The translations under genes were made by a program, and so were the position numbers. A stretch of 21,691 nt of DNA, taken from Pelargonium nanum. Lineage: Eukaryota; Streptophyta; Magnoliopsida; Geraniales; Geraniaceae. Positions within the stretch are counted from its first letter, which is position 1. The number at the start of each line of letters is the position of its first letter. The notes below the pieces were generated by a model. That model was not told the DNA's origin. It worked only from the letters and a program-made list of their open reading frames with translations, and did no database searches. This document shows, piece after piece, positions 18,943 through 21,691 of the stretch. The stretch is taken from assembly GCA_036897485.1 (NCBI GenBank), contig JAYMTF010001717.1:1-21691 (forward strand), read 5' to 3'.

Positions 18943-21059
18943 TTACTGTTGCCACCTGTCAAAAGCCGCCGGGGTAATAGGAATTACACCATCTGGGGAT
19001 ACAAGAGCATCCACTGGAATGTCATTTGGAGTAGTCGGTATAACATCATCAATGATCTGCACGGAATATGAAAGTGCAACTGCAAGACCCAGCCAAATTG
19101 CCCAAATATAACATAACGATATCAGATTATCGCGGTCAGAAGGACCCCAAGAATGTAATTCATATCGTATTATAGAAAAGCAACAGATATAGGATATTAC
19201 CGAAGAGAGGTTGCCTCCAATTCCTCTCCTTTGCAAGCTCTTGGTATTTATTCAGGAAGGTATCATAATAGCTTTTAGTTTCCATCACATACATCATCAG
19301 GAAAGATGCGCAGATTCAATTAGAACACTGATATAGTATATTCAGTCCACCAGAGAAGCAAACACCTAATTTAAGTGAAAAATTGCATAGGCTGTACCCA
19401 GAAGCAAAATGATATGTATCCGAGACCCAGTTATGGCACCAAGGCTTAGGATGAAGAACATAAAAGGATCTTTTAAATCACAAGGGTAAATCAGACGGGG
19501 CTCATGCACATTGTGCATGTTATCCGCCGTCATCATTATACACAACTTTTGCAAATAAATGAATGACCTACCCTCCACCACGACCCATGCGTCTTCCTTG
19601 TCTATCAAATGCAAGTCCTGTTAATTGAAAGAGGACGTATCACTAAAACTTCGTTTCACATAAGAGACATCATTTAGATTCAAAACCAAAGCAGAAAAAA
19701 TAGTTTACCTGGCAAAAGAAACAAGTCAACTGGATCATTTGCTAGCATCACTGCACCAAGAAATAATAGTCATGAACTCGAGCTCTCACGTATCTAATAG
19801 TTGATTATGAATATAATTCCAATAAAAAGAACAAGAAAACAAACAAAAATATGTTCTTTTGTAGCAAAGAAGGTTCCAGTTCACAAACTTTGTAAGTTTG
19901 GGAAGAGCAATTAAATTTTAACATAAAATTTCTCAACAGAGAGATCACTTTAGAGACACATAAATCGTCCGACTATCTGTAAGGTTCAATAAACTTGAAC
20001 AGCTTCTATATAATGTTATAGCCTGCTTCTCACAACACTTTTAGTAGATTCAGCCTCATGAAGCAAATTTTATATGAACAATAAACTCGGAGTTAGCAAA
20101 AATGAAAGAGTAAAACCAATGTTGTCACTACCATTGATCACCCTTAACATAGGACCCTAACTCCAATTAGCAATAAAACACCAATAAGGTAGATGCTTCA
20201 ACGATCGAATAAAAATGCTTTGAAAAATTACAATAGAAAAGTTACCATCTTCACGTGGGTTTCCATAAGCATCAACGGGTCCTGGTTCCAAAATGTCCAT
20301 TGAATTTGCAATCATATCATCAACACTTGATATGTTGAGCATCCGCATGTGACAATTCTTGTCTTCGACTCGTGGAACATAAAGCTTTTTCAAGAACTGC
20401 TGGTGATCATCTTCAGCTGAAAATAACAATTACTTTCACAAGTTGAACAACAAACATGTGCATAGAGTAAAGTCACCTATTTTACCTTTGGCAGGATTTT
20501 GCAGAATATGTGACAATATTTTTGATGTGTCAACCTCTCGCAAAGCACTACAGCTTATATATGCACATAATCTCTTACTAGACTTGAACCATGGAGCTTC
20601 CAGGACAATCCTTTGAATTGCTTCATCTGAAAACAAATTGGGTTACTAATTATTGAACACATCATCAAGTTTCTGACTGAGTTCAAGGAACTTAAACAAA
20701 TTAGGGATCTGTTTCATCAACCTCTCATATAACAGATCCAAATTAAGAAATCACGTATACTGAAATGATCAATCAAAACATCATACACAAGACACCCACA
20801 TTGAAATTATATCATCCCATTGTGAATTTTTTTAAATTTAAATTCATATACAAACTGTTAAACGCAGATATTTTATACATACACATCAACATCCAATAGG
20901 AAATCTACAAAGCCCATGAAAAATGGTGATGGTACCTTGTTGGGATCTGAGGATTGGGTCCATGGATTTGAGGTTCTTGCGGACTTTGGATCGGAGGATC
21001 CGTTTCTGCTTGAAGATGGACTCCAAATGATGGATTTCTTGTGGGTTTTTGGTCGCCAT
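18943..21059 (-). CDS. 5FCL: 5-formyltetrahydrofolate cyclo-ligase (7 exons, 243 aa)
   Basis: The enzyme converts 5-formyl-THF plus ATP to 5,10-methenyl-THF, clearing an inhibitory folate by-product of photorespiratory glycine metabolism. Exons on the minus strand: 21059-20936, 20626-20486, 20416-20246, 19750-19709, 19617-19572, 19271-19201, 19079-18943. All introns are GT-AG and the total of 732 nt is in frame. Residues 14-36 (ESIFKQKRILRSKVRKNL) are the basic N-terminal block; APWFKSSKRLCAYISC lies near 52-67; LYVPRVEDKN near 100-109; LFLLPGLAFDRQGRRMGRGG at 155-174 leads into GYYD, the signature glycine-rich motif; DALVSPDGVIPITP is near the end. The Arabidopsis protein (At5g13050) is about 277 aa with a mitochondrial transit peptide. 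Here the first good ATG (context aagATGG) matches the mature start, and the upstream 29 in-frame codons are open, basic and free of acidic residues but have no ATG. Confidence 0.92.
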
Positions 21060-21150
21060 CTTCAGGGTGCGTTTCGCGGCAGCGGTAGGTGGGATGAGCA
21101 GAGCAGAGAAGGAGCGAATTTGGGTGTAGTTTAGTGCACGCCTGTGTCAT
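21060..21150 (-). other. Leader of the 5-FCL gene: transit-peptide-like frame without a start
   Basis: In the frame of the main ATG, 29 open codons lie between a TGA (21149-21147) and the start. They read in part IRSFSALLIPPTAAAKRTLK, which has several basic and hydroxylated residues and no acidic ones. The only nearby ATG (21150-21148) is one base out of this frame. It opens a frame that overlaps the main start and, after splicing of intron 1, would end at AGA-TGA across the exon 1-2 junction (72 codons). Confidence 0.5.
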
Positions 21151-21238
21151 CACCAATTCAGCGCTGTCCTTTGTGACACTCAACAGTCAGCGCCAACTCA
21201 ACTCAGAATTAATTGTTTTTATGGGGAGTGAGCAATTC

Positions 21239-21245
21239 ATTTATA
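21239..21245 (-). promoter_or_regulatory. Candidate TATA box of the 5-FCL gene
   Basis: TATAAAT on the minus strand lies about 180 nt upstream of the ATG. It would place the start of transcription near 21210, so the leader would include the upstream ATG at 21150. There is no other support. Confidence 0.33.
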
Positions 21246-21356
21246 AAAGTAAGTACATTCATAAATCTTGCCTTTTATTTAAGAATTTCTCTGAGTTTTG
21301 TCTTGTCTAGTGCTAAGATAGCTAACCTTACTCCATGAATGCTCCTCAATAAGTGA

Positions 21357-21497
21357 TTTTTTTTTTTTTTAAGTTGAGCTACATAATAGGGTAGCTCTCC
21401 CCTTTTAACTCAAATCCCACCTCACCCGACGCAATGAGATTTAAATCCACGATCTCCTATGTAGAGATGTGTGTCTCGATCATTGCGTCACCCCCTA
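21357..21497 (-). mobile_element. Second tRNA-related SINE
   Basis: On the minus strand the element starts near gggtgacgcaatg, has a B-box-like tggatttaaatctc, passes into gggtgaggtgggattt, then ggggagagctaccct and gtagctcaact, and ends in an A tract (T on the plus strand at 21357-21370). The tail domain (21402-21372) matches that of the SINE at 1288-1433 almost base for base. A 10-bp inverted repeat (gacgcaatga 21428-21437; tcattgcgtc 21480-21489) encloses part of the head. No target-site duplication could be found, so the 5' end is approximate. Confidence 0.75.
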
Positions 21498-21691
21498 GGG
21501 GGCAAACGAGCTCCGTCTTGGCTAAAATTTCACCATGTCAGTTAATCCTCTACAAATTGATCCGATCAATTTGGTGAAATCCTTCTAATTTCTTTATTTC
21601 TATTTATGAGTTTCAACCTAATCGATTGATTATTTGTTGATTATCCAAGTTTATACTTGATGTTTGTAACCTCTGGTTGATCCGGAGAAGA
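21498..21691. other. Right flank, no gene; nested inverted repeats
   Basis: There is no coding region. An outer pair atttcacca (21527-21535) and tggtgaaat (21572-21580) surrounds an inner pair caaattgat and atcaatttg (21553-21561, 21565-21573). The two right arms overlap by two bases, so they cannot all pair at once. A 12-bp palindrome, ccccctaggggg, lies at 21491-21502 at the edge of the SINE. Confidence 0.4.

Noticed and set aside
18848-19111. Plus-strand open frame opposite the last 5-FCL exon
   Set aside because: It is a shadow of the conserved minus-strand exon, with no similarity of its own.

Overview
The window looks like nuclear DNA of a flowering plant, probably a eudicot. It is AT-rich, has GT-AG introns from about 75 nt to 2.3 kb, contains plant gene families (a DDR4-like DDT protein, an R2R3-MYB and a 5-FCL) and carries plant-type transposon debris. 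I cannot name the species. I see no CRISPR array, rRNA gene or functional tRNA gene.

Layout: (1) 1-3600 is a decayed hAT DNA transposon with its transposase on the minus strand; a tRNA-derived SINE with a 19-bp target-site duplication has inserted into its reading frame. (2) 3630-4340 resembles a worn LTR fragment. (3) 4935-13468 (+) is a complete 12-exon gene for a 719-residue DDR4-like DDT-domain chromatin protein. A 47-codon open frame lies just upstream, and introns 5 and 7 hold repeat debris, including a Ty1/copia-type LTR-PBS remnant. (4) 14279-14626 (-) is a fragment of a BCS1-type AAA-ATPase pseudogene, next to a recent 53-bp tandem duplication. (5) 15242-16374 (-) is a three-exon R2R3-MYB gene whose repeats and C-terminal end match the MYB35/TDF1 tapetum regulators. 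(6) 17643-18370 is an intact-looking non-autonomous hAT element with a perfect 8-bp target-site duplication. (7) 18943-21059 (-) is a seven-exon gene for 5-formyltetrahydrofolate cyclo-ligase. (8) 21357-21497 is a second SINE; it shares its 3' domain with the first but has a different tRNA-like head.

The three host genes have unrelated jobs (chromatin regulation, anther development, one-carbon metabolism) and show no sign of working as a cluster. DDR4-like and MYB35-like are convergent; MYB35-like and 5-FCL are in tandem on the minus strand.

I found no clearly new biological system. The best leads are the apparent loss or displacement of the 5-FCL transit peptide by a one-base frame offset, the upstream open frame of the DDR4-like gene, its stop-free 75-nt intron, and the two SINEs that share a tail but not a head. 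Exon boundaries were set by eye from reading frame, GT-AG sites and recalled homologues, not by alignment or RNA data.
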